From contig CM036201.1 of assembly GCA_020631735.1 (NCBI GenBank), positions 77,276,087 through 77,340,086 of the forward strand: DNA of 64,000 nt, written 5' to 3'. The stretch's first letter is position 1; every line of letters starts with the position of its first letter. The translations under genes were made by a program, and so were the position numbers. The notes under the pieces are model-generated. The model had not been told where the DNA came from and did not search any database. It saw only the letters and a program-made list of their open reading frames with translations. Below, one piece after another: positions 1 to 12,200 of this stretch. Source of the stretch: Saccharum officinarum (Eukaryota > Streptophyta > Magnoliopsida > Poales > Poaceae).

Positions 1-419
1 CACTCAGAGCGGAAAGGAGGGCAGCTACGATGGACAGCCAAGGTATATCCTCCAATCCTTTCTCTACTCTTCAAAATATTAATCCTACAATCCTAAGTAA
101 ATTAGCTTTAGATAGTGGTATATCTTTGGGAAAAACTGAGGAAGAAGTTGATGCTACTATTGACTTGATCAAGGCTAAAGAACTAGCCCCCAATCCACTC
201 TGGCCGAAGCTGAGAAAAACAAAGAGGTGACAGATGTTCCTGCTGATAGTTTAGAGGTGGAAGACATAGAAGACAACACTAATGAGGAACATATGTCTCT
301 CATACGGGATTTAGAAGAGTTGACTGAGGATAGTGAAGTTATTAAAGATTTAGAGGTGGAACGAGTGCGCTAGAAAGGGAAGACAAAAATACATCCCAAT
401 GAGTGTCTTATTCTAGAAC

Positions 420-1091
420 ATTAGGGGATTGGGCAGTAAAGGTAGGAAGGCACAACTCAAGAAGATCCTTCTGGATCATCAAATTAAGTGCATTTGTCTT
501 AGTGAAACTATCAAACAAAAATATACTAATAGAGAGTTAAATGCTTTAGGGAGTGGTTTCCCTTTTAGAAGGCAGTGGGTTCCTTTTAGAGGGCATTCCG
601 TGGGGCTGTTGATGGGTATAGACGAGATTTTGCAGAGGCGACCAAAGTAGAAAGTTCTAACCACTTTCAAGCTCTGACCCTAGCGCAGAAAGATGATAAC
701 TTTGTTTGGAGATTGATCAGTGTATATGGGCCAGTAAGGGATAATGAGAAGCAAGGCTTTCTAGATGAGTTAGAGGTGTTGTGCAATGATGCTGACATAC
801 CCACACTCATAGGAGGTGACTTCAATTTGGTTAGGAAAGTAGAAGAAAAATCCACTGGTAATGTGAATGCTACTCTGATGGATGCCTTTAACAATTTTGT
901 GGTAAATACTGGTTTTAGAAAACTACATAGAGGTGGAGGTCAATACACCTAGACAAACAAACAAACAAATCCTATTATGGTGGTTTTAGACAGATTCTTC
1001 ATGAATGTGAGTTAGGGAAATCACTATCCTTTGGTCACTGCTCAATCAATCACTAGATTGGGCTTAGATCATAATCCTCTGGTGGTTGAAG
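420..1091 (+). pseudogene. LINE ORF2 endonuclease part (broken)
   Basis: This is the N-terminal exonuclease/endonuclease/phosphatase domain of LINE ORF2, which nicks target DNA during target-primed reverse transcription. An SET motif, a GGDFN motif and a DHNP motif lie in the expected order. The frame is broken by stops at about 645, 950 and 1013 and then by the copia element at 1092. The reverse transcriptase half of the same ORF continues after 5788. It cannot make a working protein as it stands. Confidence 0.8.
1087..1091. repeat. Target-site duplication TGAAG, left copy
   Basis: TGAAG at 1087-1091 immediately precedes the left LTR, and the same five bases follow the right LTR at 5783-5787. 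An exact 5-bp duplication is what copia integrases leave, so the two LTRs belong to one original insertion. Confidence 0.93.
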
Positions 1092-1309
1092 TGTTATCAA
1101 CGACGTATGGAATATGAAGTAAAACGAAATCAATCACAGCGGAGACACACGATTTAACGTGGAAAACCCCTCCAATGCGAAGGGGAAAAACCACGGGCAC
1201 CAGCCAGCAACAATCTCACTATCTCAAGAGTTTTGGGTTACACGCCTGCGGCGGCTTACAAGAGAATCAAGTCTCCAAGAAACCCAGTGAATTTGGAACA
1301 ACTCCAACA
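1092..1309 (-). repeat. Copia 3' LTR (internally deleted)
   Basis: It matches the 5' LTR from TGTTATCAA to CTCCAACA but lacks about 94 bp corresponding to 5665-5758 of the other copy. The 3' LTR is therefore 218 bp against 312 bp. The missing part is the stretch that reads ...GGGTATATATG... in the intact copy. Confidence 0.92.
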
Positions 1310-1408
1310 AACTCCACCTTGAGACAAATTCATCTTGTATCATAAATCAACCCATCATCCTAAACAACAAAGATAGAAAACCACTGGTGCCAACAATAGT
1401 CTCTTGGA

Positions 1409-4400
1409 CTATTCAATTAAACCAACTAAGCTTGAGCATAACTCAAACTTAGCAATAGGAATAGGCTTTGTCATCTTATCAGCAGGATTATCATGAGTAC
1501 TAATCTTGCATACTTTCAGCTTACCTTCTTCAATCACATCTCGCACAAAATGATACTTGATATCTATATGCTTAGTTCTCTCATGGAACATCTGATCTTT
1601 AGTGAGGTAAATTGCACTTTGACTGTCACAGTGCAAACTTATGCAAGATTCAATTCCACTGAGTTCAGCGTACAAACCTTTCAACCATATCAATTCTTTG
1701 CACGCTTCACAAATAGCCATATATTCTGCTTCAGTAGTAGACAAAGCAACAACAGACTATAACGTAGCCCTCCAACTCACAGCATAACTGCTAACAGTAA
1801 ACACATAATCAGTAATTGATCTTCGCCTGTCTAGATCAGCAGCATAATCAGAATCCACATAACCAACGAGACCCTTATCAGTTCTTCCAAACTTCAAACA
1901 GTAATCTGCTGTGCCTCTGAGGTACCTGAAAATCCACTGAACTGCCCTCCAATGTTCTTTACCAGGATTAGACATATATCTACTAATAAGACTCATAGCA
2001 TATGACAAATCTGGACGAGAACAAACCATGGCATACATCAAAGACCCAACAACACTAGAATAAGGAACCCTTGACATGTACTCAATCTCTGCATCTGTAC
2101 TAGGACACTGAGCAGCTGACAACTTAAAGTGAGGTGCAATAGGGGTACTAACAGTCTTAGCATTTTGCATGTTGAAACGCTGAAGAACTTTCTTGATATA
2201 ATTTTGTTGACTAAGAAATAGCAAACCAGATTTTCTGTCTCTACTAATTTCCATACCAAGAATTTTCTTAGCACTACCAAGATCTTTCATATCAAACTCA
2301 CTACTTAACAACTTCTTTAACTTAGTGATTTCAATCTTGCTCTTGGCAGCAATCAGCATATCATCAACATATAACAGCAAATATATAAGTGATCCATTAA
2401 CATGCTTGATGTAAACACAGCTATCATATCTAGATCTTTTGAAACTGTGTGACAACATAAATGAATCAAACCTCTTGTTCCACTGACGAGGGGACTGTTT
2501 CAAACCATACAAGGAGCGCTTCAACTTGCACATATATTTTTCCTTGCTAGGCACTATGAACCCTTCCGGTTGGTCCATGTATATGTCCTCCTCTAGCTCT
2601 CCATGCAAAAACGCGGTCTTCACATCTAACTGCTCAAGCTCAAGATCATGTGAAGCAATAATACTCAAGAAAGTACGAATTGAACTGTGTTTTACCACTG
2701 GAGAGAACACATCATTATAGTCAACACCCGGAATTTGACTATAGTCTTTTGCAACTAACCTTGCCTTATACTTTGGAGGCTCGCTTGGAGATAAACCCTC
2801 CTTTCGCTTGAAGATCCACTTGCAATTTATGGTCTTCTTGTTCTTAGGCAAAGGAACAACCTCCCATGTACTGTTCTTCTCAAGAGACTGCATCTCCTCA
2901 TGCATAGCAGAAATCCAATTCTCACTATCAACACAACGAACAGCTTCTTTATAGGTTGCTGGCTCATGAACATTCTCCACCTGTTCAGCACAACTCAAAG
3001 CATAGTAAGACAAATTACATTCTTCGATAAGACGTTTAGGAGGTACAACTGTCCTTGTTGACTTGCGTTGAGCAATAGGTAATTCCTCCTGTAGCTGCAA
3101 AATAGAAGGAGTTTGCTGAACATCATCATGAGCATCATCATCAGCAACATCATTATTATGGTCATCCTGCTCATCAGCAGGCTCCACCTGCACACCTATA
3201 TCATCATCAACATGCTCCACCTGTATGTGTATACTCTGCAGCTCTTTTTCTGGAACATGATCTGAGGGCAAACTGTCAGTAAACATCACAGATTCATTGA
3301 ATACAACACTCCTGCTCATAAAAGTCTTCCCTGTTTCAGGATTCCACAATTTATAGCCTTTGATTCCCGAACCATAACCAAGGAAAAGACACTTAACAGC
3401 TCTAGGCTCTAATTTTCCATCGTCAACATGAGCATAAGCAGTGCATCCAAAAACTTTTAACTGTGAATAATCAGCAGGTGTACCAGACCATACCTCAATA
3501 GGAGTTTTCTTATTTAGTGGAATAGAAGGTGACCTGTTTATCAAGTAACAGGCAGTATTAGCAGCTTCAGCCCAAAAACGCTTGCTCATCCTTGCATGAG
3601 ACAGCATGCAACGGGCCTTGGAGATAATGGTTCTATTCATCCGTTCTGCCACACCATTCTGTTGTGGAGTATGGGGTATGGTGTGATGCCTAGCAATGCC
3701 TTCCTGTCTGCAATAATCATTAAAGGCATATCAACAAAATTCTCCACCATTATCAGTACGAAGCAATTTTACCTTTCTTTCAGTTTATCTTTCTATCATT
3801 ACTTTTCAGTTCTTAAACGCAGCAAAAGTATCATCTTTCTGTTTTAGAAAATAAGGCCAAACCCTTCTAGAATAATCATCAATAATTGTAAGCATGTAAC
3901 GAACACCACCTAGTGAGGGTTTCTTAGAAGGACCCAATAAATCAGCATGAACATAATCAAGAGTATCTTTGGTGGTGTGAATAGAAGTGTTAAACTGTAC
4001 CCTCTTATGCTTGCCGAAAAAGCAATGCTCACAAAACTTGATTTTACTAGAAGTGCAGCCTTTCAGTAGGTTTCTCTTCATCAAATCTGCCATACCATGG
4101 TGACTCATATGTCCCAAACACATGTGCCAAAGGTTAGTTTTACTAGGTTCATCATTAGTAACAGCAGCAGCAGCGGAATCAGAACCATGTAAAGTACACC
4201 CTCTAAGGACATATAACTTTGCAGAATTAAGATCACCTTTCAAACAGACAAGAGAACCTTTTGATACCTTCAGAATACCATCTGAACCGGAATATTTGTA
4301 ACCTTCTGCATCAAGCGTGCTCAATGAGATAAGATTCCTAGACATCCCTGGTATATACCTGACGTTTTTCAGCGTGCGTGTCATGCCATCATCAGTCTTG

Positions 4401-5437
4401 ATCTAAACTGATCCAATCCCCACGATGTCACATGGGTTATCATCTCCCATCCGCACAACATCCCCTTTCTGCACAGACTTATATGAACTAAACCAATTTC
4501 TGTTAGTGCAAATATGAAACGAACATGCGGAATCTAGAATCCATTCATCATGACCAGCAACATAACCAGCAAGCACTACCAGACAATCTCCAGAATCATC
4601 ATCAGACGCAGCAGCAGCAACAGAGACCTTACCAGCCGACTTATTTTTTCTCTTCTCCTTATTCTGTACTTTTCTGCAATCCTCAACATTATGATTTGTC
4701 AGTTTGCAATAAACACAGAACTTTTTATTACCATGCGGCTTGGACTTTGAACGGCCTCTCCTCTCGTAGTTCTTTCTACCATCATTGCTATCATATGAGG
4801 ATCTGTTATCAGTTCTGCCTCTCACATGCAAAGCTTCGCCCTTTGAGGACGACGTTCCGTCATGCTGCACCATAACTTTCATCTTCTCCTTAGACTGGAG
4901 AGCCTCATAAACTTCCTTTAGGGTTAGTTCATCACGGCTCAAAAGTATGGTGTCACAAAAATTTGCATACGAATTTGGCAAAGAACATAACAGTAGAAGA
5001 CCTAAGTCCTCATCATTATACTTCACCTCCATCGACACTAGGTCGGCCACGATCTTCTTGAATTCAGCGATGTGGGTCATCACCGAATCCTCCTCCTTCA
5101 TCTTCAGAGTGAACAGCTTCATCTTCATCTGCATCTTACTGGTTAGATCCTTGCACATACAGATCGATTCCAGTTTCAGCCATAGTTCTGCAGCAGTTTT
5201 CTCTTTCAAACACTCCTTCAAAATATCATTATGAAGATGTAACTGAATTAGGGCGAGAGCCTTCTGATCCTTGCGGATCTCCTTAGGAGTCCAATTGGCT
5301 TTACTCTTGCCGAATTTATCCAGCGCCTCATCGTAGTCATGAGTCTGCGCCAGAATTCCCCGCATCTTGACTTGCCATAGCGAGAACCGCGTGTCATAGT
5401 TCAGCAGCGGAAGATCGAACTTCATCGACGTCGTCAT
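1409..5437 (-). pseudogene. Copia gag-pol polyprotein with five premature stops
   Basis: One reading frame runs from an ATG at 5437-5435 to a stop at 1411-1409. Gag (MTTSMKFDLPLLNY start) carries a CCHC zinc knuckle near 4680-4730 (CVYCKLTNHNVEDC). A protease-like WILDSAC follows near 4540. Integrase spans about 4150-3560 with the three acidic positions in ADLLG, RTDNGGEF and NGVAERM contexts. RT has YVDDM near 2365, and RNase H ends near 1410. In-frame stops lie at 4405-4403, 3808-3806, 3787-3785, 3733-3731 and 1759-1757. No frameshift is needed. The protease has DSA where DSG or DTG is usual. The element cannot be autonomous as it stands. Confidence 0.9.
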
Positions 5438-5470
5438 GAACCCTACAGCAACCGAAGCTCCGGTACCACT

Positions 5471-5782
5471 TGTTATCAATGACGTATGGAATATGAAGTA
5501 AAACGAAATCAATCACAGCGAAGACACACGATTTAACGTGGAAAACCCCTCCAATGCGAAGGGGAAAAATCACGGGCACCAGCCAGCAACAATCTCACTA
5601 TCTCAAGAGTTTTGGGTTACACGCCTGCGGCGGCTTACAAGAGAATCAAGTCTCCAAGAAACCCTAACAAGGGTATATATGTATCGTACGCTCCGGCCCA
5701 GCCTTCGGCTTTTACGGGCCTCCGCTTCGCTCCGTCAGAAGCCCGGCCTATATCTTGCAGTGAATTTGGAACAACTCCAACA
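5471..5782 (-). repeat. Copia 5' LTR (complete)
   Basis: A 312-bp LTR running from TGTTATCAATG to CTCCAACA on the plus strand. On the minus strand it is the 5' LTR and is followed by the primer-binding site at 5468-5457. It contains the 94-bp segment missing from the partner LTR. Confidence 0.92.
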
Positions 5783-8770
5783 TGAAGTCGGCGCTAATAG
5801 AGGTGTTAGGTCTACAATATTCAGATTTGAAGTTGCTTGGACTAAATAGGAAGGTTTTAGAGAATGGGTAGTATCCAAGTGGCCTGCCAAGCAAAATCTG
5901 AGGAGTATTGATTATTGGCAGAAAATCTCAAGTCAACTCAGAAACAGTTTAAGAGGATGGAATGGGAACTAGGGTGCAGATATGAAAAAGAGGCAACAAG
6001 ACTTACTTCTTATGATTAAAGCACTTGATCAGAAAGCCGAAGAGGTGAGTTTGACTGATAGCGAATGGGAACAGAGATATTTTTGAGAAGGAGAACTGAT
6101 TGATATATATGGTAAGGAAGAGGTGATGTGGTAGACAAGAGGTGGAGAAAAATGGCTTCTGGAAGGTGATGCAAACACTGCCTTTTTCATGGAGTGGCTA
6201 ACGAAAGGAAGAGGAAGTGCTTGATCAGATCCTTAGAAGACAATGGTGTCATCATTTCTGAAACTGCTGAACTTTAGGAACATATCACTAATTTCTATAA
6301 GGGGCTATTTGGCAGTGAGACTCAATCCAAGCTTAGATTAACCACAGAGCTGTGGCAAGATAGCACCAAAGTAAATCAGGAGGAGAATGCTGAATTGACT
6401 AAGCCTTTCACGTTAGAAGAACTAGAGGTGGTTGTTCATGGTATGAAGGATGGTTCAGCCCTAGGCCCGAATGGGTTCTTCGTTAGCTTTTTCAAAATGT
6501 TTTAGCATGATCTCAAAGGCACACTGTTGGATATGTTGCAAGATTTGAGAGGTGGAAAGCTAGAATTGTTTAGGCTTAATTATGGTATTCTTACCCTTAT
6601 TCCTATGGTCAAAGTTGCAGTTAATATTAGACAATATAGGCCTATATGCCTTCTTAATGTTATCTACAAGATTATCACTAAAACTCTAAATCTCAGATTG
6701 AATAGAATAGCTAATAAAATCATTAGCCCTCATCAAACAACCTTCATTCCTGGTAGATATATCTTAGATGGGGTGGTGGTCATACATGAGGTGTTACATG
6801 AATTGGCCAGGAATAAACAAAGCGGTATTGTGCTGAAGCTTGATTTCAAAAAAGCGTACGATAAGGTGAGCTGGATTTTTCCTTAAAGAGGTGATGCAGA
6901 AGAAGGGCTTCTATGAGAGGTGGATAGATTGGATCATGAAATCTGTTTGTGGTGGATGGGTGGCAGTTAATCTTAACGGCGAACTAGGGCATTACTTCGG
7001 AAGTTATAAAGGTTTGAGACAAGGAGACCCTTTATCCCCACTTCTCTTCAACTTGGTTGCTGATCAGTTATCTGCCATGCTTGAGAGGGCCTCTGAAAAC
7101 GGTCATCTTGTGGGTGTCACCCCTCATTTGGTTAATGGTGGTTTGACCTATTTACAATATGCTGATGACACTGTTCTTTTTCTACAAAACTCACAACAAA
7201 ACATTGGCAATCTTAAAATTTTACTGTTCTGCTACGAGGAGATTTCTAGGATGAAAATCAATTACAACAAATCTGAGGTGTTTACTATTGTGATCTCTGG
7301 GGAAGAATCTTAGAAAATTACTGATGCCTTCAACTGCAAGTTGGGACAATTTCCAATGAAGTATCTGGGCCTCCCAATAAGTTATAAGAGACTGTCCAAG
7401 GAAGAATTAAGCTCATCGGCAGGGAAAGTAGAGAGGAGGTTGCAGATTTGGAAATGCAATCAGCTTTCCCATGGAGGGAGATCCATCCTCATCAACTCAA
7501 GCTTAACTAGCATCCCCATGTACACCATGGGTTTTTACTGGTTACACGAGGGCAGACAGAAAAGATTGGACACAGCTAGAGGGAGGTTTTTTTGGGAAGG
7601 TGTTGGCAACAAAAAGAAGTATCACATGATTAAGTGGGAGGCTTTAGCCTCTCCTAAAGAATTTGGTGGGTTAGGATTTATAGATACCAGGACAATGAAC
7701 ACAACTTTATTGGCTAAGTGGATTTACAAGCTTGATAGAGGTGAGAACAATTTGGCTCTAGAGGTGTTAAGAAGAAAATATCTGGGTGATAACAGTTTCT
7801 GTCAGAGCAGGAAGAGAGGTAGCTCCCAGTTTTGGCAAGGCTTATTAAAGGTTAAAGATTGGTATGAGCAAGGTACTAAATGGAAAGTTGGCAATGGAAA
7901 TGAAATCAAATTTTGGCATGATGTGTGGCTTGGGGACTGCTCCCTCAAGATTAGATACCCAAGGCTGTTTCATATAAGTAGACAACAAGAGTGGTCTGTC
8001 TTTGATCTTAGAGAGGTGAACTGGAATCTGGACCTTAGAAGAAGATTGGGCATTGAAGAGATAGCTGAATGGAATGATCTACAGGAATCTCTAGAGTTAG
8101 TAGATTTTTTAGAAGGGGTGAACGATGAAGTTCTGTGGGCTCTTGAGTCTTCAGGGAAATTCACTACTAAGTCGATGTATAGGTTTATGAAAAACAGTAG
8201 AGAGGTGGATATCAGAATGACTGACTTCTGGAAAATGAAACTTCCCCTCAAGATTAAAATTTTTCTTTGGATGCTTTGGCACGACAGGGTTCAAACAGGG
8301 GAACAGCTGAAAGTGAGAAAGGGCAAGGGCTCGGAGAGGTGTAAATACTGTGGCAAATTCGAAACTAGAAGCCATCTTTTCTTTAACTGTAACATCTCCC
8401 AAATCATCTGGGTTTGGGTCAGAATTAGCTTAAGATATGGGCTGAGAGGCCAACCTCTTTATGACACTATGAAGATATGATGGGGTTTTGGGGTGGGCCA
8501 TGTAACAGATAATACTACTTTCTTTGTTCTGGCTAGCGTTGCTTGGAGCCTTTGGAAGACTAGGAATAATTGGGTTTTAATAATGTTTTGATCAAATCTC
8601 CTAAAGTAATTGCTCATATGATTTTGGGATTCTTATCTCAGTGGAAGAAACTCCTAAAGCCGCTGGAGGCATTGAAGATGGAGGATATCATCATGAAGCT
8701 CCAGGATGGACTGAAGGCCTGGTGTAGCAAGATCTCTGAGCATAATGTGGAAGTACCTCATTTTGGGTGT
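5783..8770 (+). pseudogene. LINE ORF2 reverse transcriptase and zf-RVT part (broken)
   Basis: The RT fingers and palm are visible from about 6590 (RPICLLNVIYK) through FKKAYDKVSW near 6845, GDPLSPLLFN near 7025 and an intact YADDTVLF near 7158. The thumb and connection regions follow (MKYLGLPIS near 7355). The C-terminal domain common to plant LINEs, with CKYCG...H..C residues, lies near 8340-8400. A single extra base in a T run near 6875 shifts the frame. In-frame stops lie near 6270, 6504, 7311 and 8478. The catalytic motif survives although the frame does not, so the element is inactive but not ancient. Confidence 0.85.
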
Positions 8771-9120
8771 CTCGGTGTAATATACCTGGGATTTCTTTCA
8801 GAGGTGGTTAAGCTGTTGAGGTGCAGCGTGGTAGTGAAGCCTCAGATGTCTCAATCTCCTAATGAAAAAGACCCTGCTTTCTGCTTTTGTTTTTCTTTTG
8901 CTGTCTTTTTCTTTCTTTTCGAGGTGGTTCTCTGCTTTAGAGGTGAGGTGGAAGGCGCTGAGCAGAAGCTTTGAACTTGGTCTAGACATATTTGTCTTTT
9001 TCTTGTTATTTTAGCTTCTGTCTGAATGTTCTATGATCTTGCTGTAAAGCTGGTAACCCCAGCAGATGCTATGTTGCTTTCAATATAAGTAGGACCAATG
9101 GTCTTTGGTCTAAAAAAAAA
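5783..9120 (+). mobile_element. L1-type LINE, 3' segment with poly(A) tail
   Basis: This continues the LINE after the copia element. It starts with the second TGAAG copy and ends in an oligo(A) run at 9112-9120 after a 3' UTR of roughly 400 bp. The translated part carries RT and a C-terminal zinc-finger-like domain (see the ORF2 entry). The poly(A) end lies only 99 bp upstream of the start codon of the intact WAK-like gene. The sequence is unusually rich in the hexamer GAGGTG on the plus strand only. Confidence 0.9.
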
Positions 9121-9218
9121 GCACGGCCGCAGGGGGCAGCGGGAGCAGCAAGAGGTAAGGCTAGCCTCCCCAAGTATATTTGGACACGCGCGAATAAATT
9201 AAGCTCCCAGTGCAATAG

Positions 9219-12200
9219 ATGGAGTCTCCAATGGAGGATGCAGTTGGTAGAAGAGTTGTAGTGTCGTCAGCTGCAGTAGCTGCGATGCTACTGATGATGA
9301 TGCTCCCATCACTCGTCGGCGGCACAGGCACCGGGGAAGGGGCGCCAACAGGGAGCAACTGCACCAGGAGCTGCGGCAACATCAGCATCCCATACCCGTT
9401 CGGCATCGAGCCCGGCTGCTACCACGCCGCCTGGTTCAACCTCACCTGCAGCCACTCCTACCAGCCGGCGAAGCTGTTCCTCGGCGACGGCACCGTGCAG
9501 GTGCTGGAGATCTCCGTCCCCAACGGCACGGTACGCATCAACAGCACCCGCTTGCTGTACACGGTCGACGTGGGGGTGACCACCGCGAGCGGGACGTGGG
9601 GCATGGGACTCCCACGCGGCGGGCCGTTCTTCCTGTCGGAGTCGAGGAGTAGCGTGGCGTTGGTCGGCTGCGGCGCGCAGGTGGAGGTCCGAGGGGGAGA
9701 CGACAACAGCCTGGTCGCGTCTTGCGCCGCCGTCTGCCCGCTCGACGGCGGCGGACGGATAGTGGTCGACACCAGCAGTGCCTGCGCTGGCGTCGGCTGC
9801 TGCCAGGCCAACATCGTCCTGGGCTACGATTTCTACAGCATCCAGATCCACAAGCTCAACGGCTCGGTCTATGCTCTTCCAGCCTCTGTGTACTTCGTTG
9901 ACCAGGGTTTCAGACATACCGAGGACATGAGTGCAGTTTACGGCCACTTCCCTGGGTCGCTCCCGGCCACGCTAGGGTGGGTGACCAGTAACTACACGTG
10001 CCCCTCTCCGTATAGAAATTTAAACCCTTACGACCGCCCCAGCTCTAGCGAATGCTTCGTCGGCAACCACAGTGTTTGCCTAGAAGGACCTTACAACGTT
10101 GCTGATCGTGGGAGTCGGTGTGGCTGCGAGGTTGGTTATCAAGGCAACCCTTACTTCCCGGATGGATGCCAAGGTATATCATCTGCTCTACTCTCTCTCT
10201 CTCTTCAAGTTGTAAGCCGTTCTGACTTTTCTAGCTATATTTTTTCTCTATATACTTATATATAGATTATGTCTAGATATACATATAATGAAAGGTATAT
10301 ATCTAGAAAAACAAAAAAAACTTATAATTTAAAATGGAGGGATTACTTACTATCTATCTATTCATTATTCATGCATCTGCACAGGCTGTTCGATCTGTAC
10401 TTTTTAATCAGTGACTTTAATTTTGTTCCATCTTAGATATCAACGAATGTACTTCTCCGGACATCTACCCATGTTACGGCGACTGCAAGAATATCCCAGG
10501 GGATTTTATTTGCCTCTGCCCTCATGGCTATTATGGAAATGCTTCTGTTCCAAATGGATGCCAAGGTACTATAGCTACCAAAAAAAACTAACTAGACTGA
10601 TGGTCTAACATTGCTGTGTCCCAAAATAAATAAGTCAAACCATTCTAATTTTATTGGACGACGTAAGATATATAAAATTCACCAATATTCACATCACACC
10701 ATATTAATACCGTTAGATTAGATATACACTGAACTATTCTAATCCATATTGTACTTTTTATATTATTGGTATTGTAGAGGTTAGTTTGCTCTCTTATCTA
10801 TAAAGTTGGTCAAACTTAGACAACTATAGAAGATTTATTTTGGATGGAGAAAGTTGCCACTGCTAGTACATAGATTATTGCTTGGTTGTATAATATATAT
10901 ATATAGCTCCCCAACTAACATGTGCTATGTTTTGCATCAATAATTGTTTCTTGTACATTATTTGTTGTTCTAGACATAAATGAGTGTGAGGACCCGGAAG
11001 CCCACTCCTGCTACGGCGTCTGCTTGAACTTACCTGGAACTTTCCAGTGCCAATGTCCTAGTGGAACCTATGGAAATTCTTCCCAAAAATGGGGATGTGT
11101 TACAATCAAGAACACAATCGCAGGTGACAACAAGCGACTGCATGTGAACCTATTACTAATTTCTTCCCACACTATGCTTGATATGTTCACATGCACCAAA
11201 TATATGAATCTGACGCAACATTATATAACTTTTATTTTTTAGCCTCTGGTTTAAGCATCGGGCTAGGAGTATCTGGTGGCACAATTCTTTTGCTTCTAGC
11301 ATTTGGTAGTCCTTTCATAGTTCGAAAAGTCAAGGAGAGAAAGCATAAGAAGATGAAAGAGAAATATTTCAACCAGAATCATGGTTTACTATTGCAGCAA
11401 TTGATATCGCATAATGCAGACATTGGTGAAAGGATGATAGTTACATTAAGAGAGCTAGAGAAGGCTACAGATAATTTTGATAGATCTCGCATAGTTGGTG
11501 GTGGAGGGCATGGTGTTGTGTTCAAAGGAATTCTAGATTTGCATGTCGTGGCAGTGAAGAGATCAAAGATTGTAGTGCAAAGAGAAATCGATGAATTCAT
11601 AAATGAAGTTGCAGTTCTTTCTCAAGTGAACCATAGAAATGTAGTGAAGCTCTTAGGATGTTGTCTTGAGACAGAGGTTCCACTTCTTGTTTATGAGTTC
11701 ATTTCAAATGGAACACTTTATCATCATCTTCATGTTGAAGGACCAGTATCACTAAGATGGAATGATCGGGCAAGGATTGCGCTACAAGTTGCTAAAGCAT
11801 TGTCCTATTTACATTCAGCTACCTCAAAGCCAATATTTCATAGAGATATTAAGTCCTCCAATATACTTCTTGATGACACTTTAACTGCAAAGGTATCAGA
11901 CTTTGGAGCTTCAAGATACATCCCAATTGATCAAACAGGGGTAACCACAGCGATTCAAGGTACAATGGGTTATTTGGATCCGATGTACTATTACACAGGC
12001 AGACTAACAGACAAGAGTGATGTCTTTAGCTATGGTGTGCTTCTCATAGAATTGCTTACTAGGAAGAAACCGTTTATCTACCGATCTGATGGTGGTGATG
12101 GTATTGTTTCATATTTCGTCTCACTACTCACAAAAGGCAAACTGTGGGACATAATAGATCCTCAGGTCATCGAGGAAGAAGATGGAGAAATCCAAGAAGT

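Larger units (their letters stand above)
1..1091 (+). mobile_element. L1-type LINE, 5' segment (ORF1 tail and ORF2 endonuclease), interrupted
   Basis: This is the upstream part of a non-LTR retrotransposon. Bases 30-230 encode a short stretch that fits an ORF1 tail, and ORF2 begins near 420. The translation from 429 and 713 shows the apurinic-endonuclease fold of plant L1 elements: a LSET motif near 500-510, a GGDFN motif near 812-826, and an RLGLDHNPLVVEV-like ending near 1055-1090. Two in-frame TAG stops, near 950 and 1013, fall where this family usually has tryptophan. The 5' end lies outside the window. The segment stops at the copia insertion and resumes at 5788. What is seen is the endonuclease similarity; the ORF1 assignment is inferred from position only. 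Confidence 0.85.
1092..5782 (-). mobile_element. Full-length Ty1-copia LTR retrotransposon nested in the LINE
   Basis: This is a 4.7-kb element on the minus strand with LTRs at 5471-5782 (5') and 1092-1309 (3'). The LTRs run TG...CA and are flanked by the exact TGAAG duplication. A primer-binding site resembling the initiator-tRNA-Met complement, TGGTACCGGAGC on the minus strand, lies at 5457-5468. A purine-rich tract ending in GGTGGAGTT on the minus strand abuts the 3' LTR at about 1310-1325. Domain order is gag, protease, integrase, RT, RNase H, which defines copia. It interrupts LINE ORF2. Excluding a 94-bp deletion, I count 3 differences between the two LTRs over 218 aligned bases by eye. 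Confidence 0.93.

Noticed and set aside
9309..9947. 212-codon open frame antisense to WAK exon 1
   Set aside because: Produced by high GC at third codon positions of the real exon; no recognisable domain.
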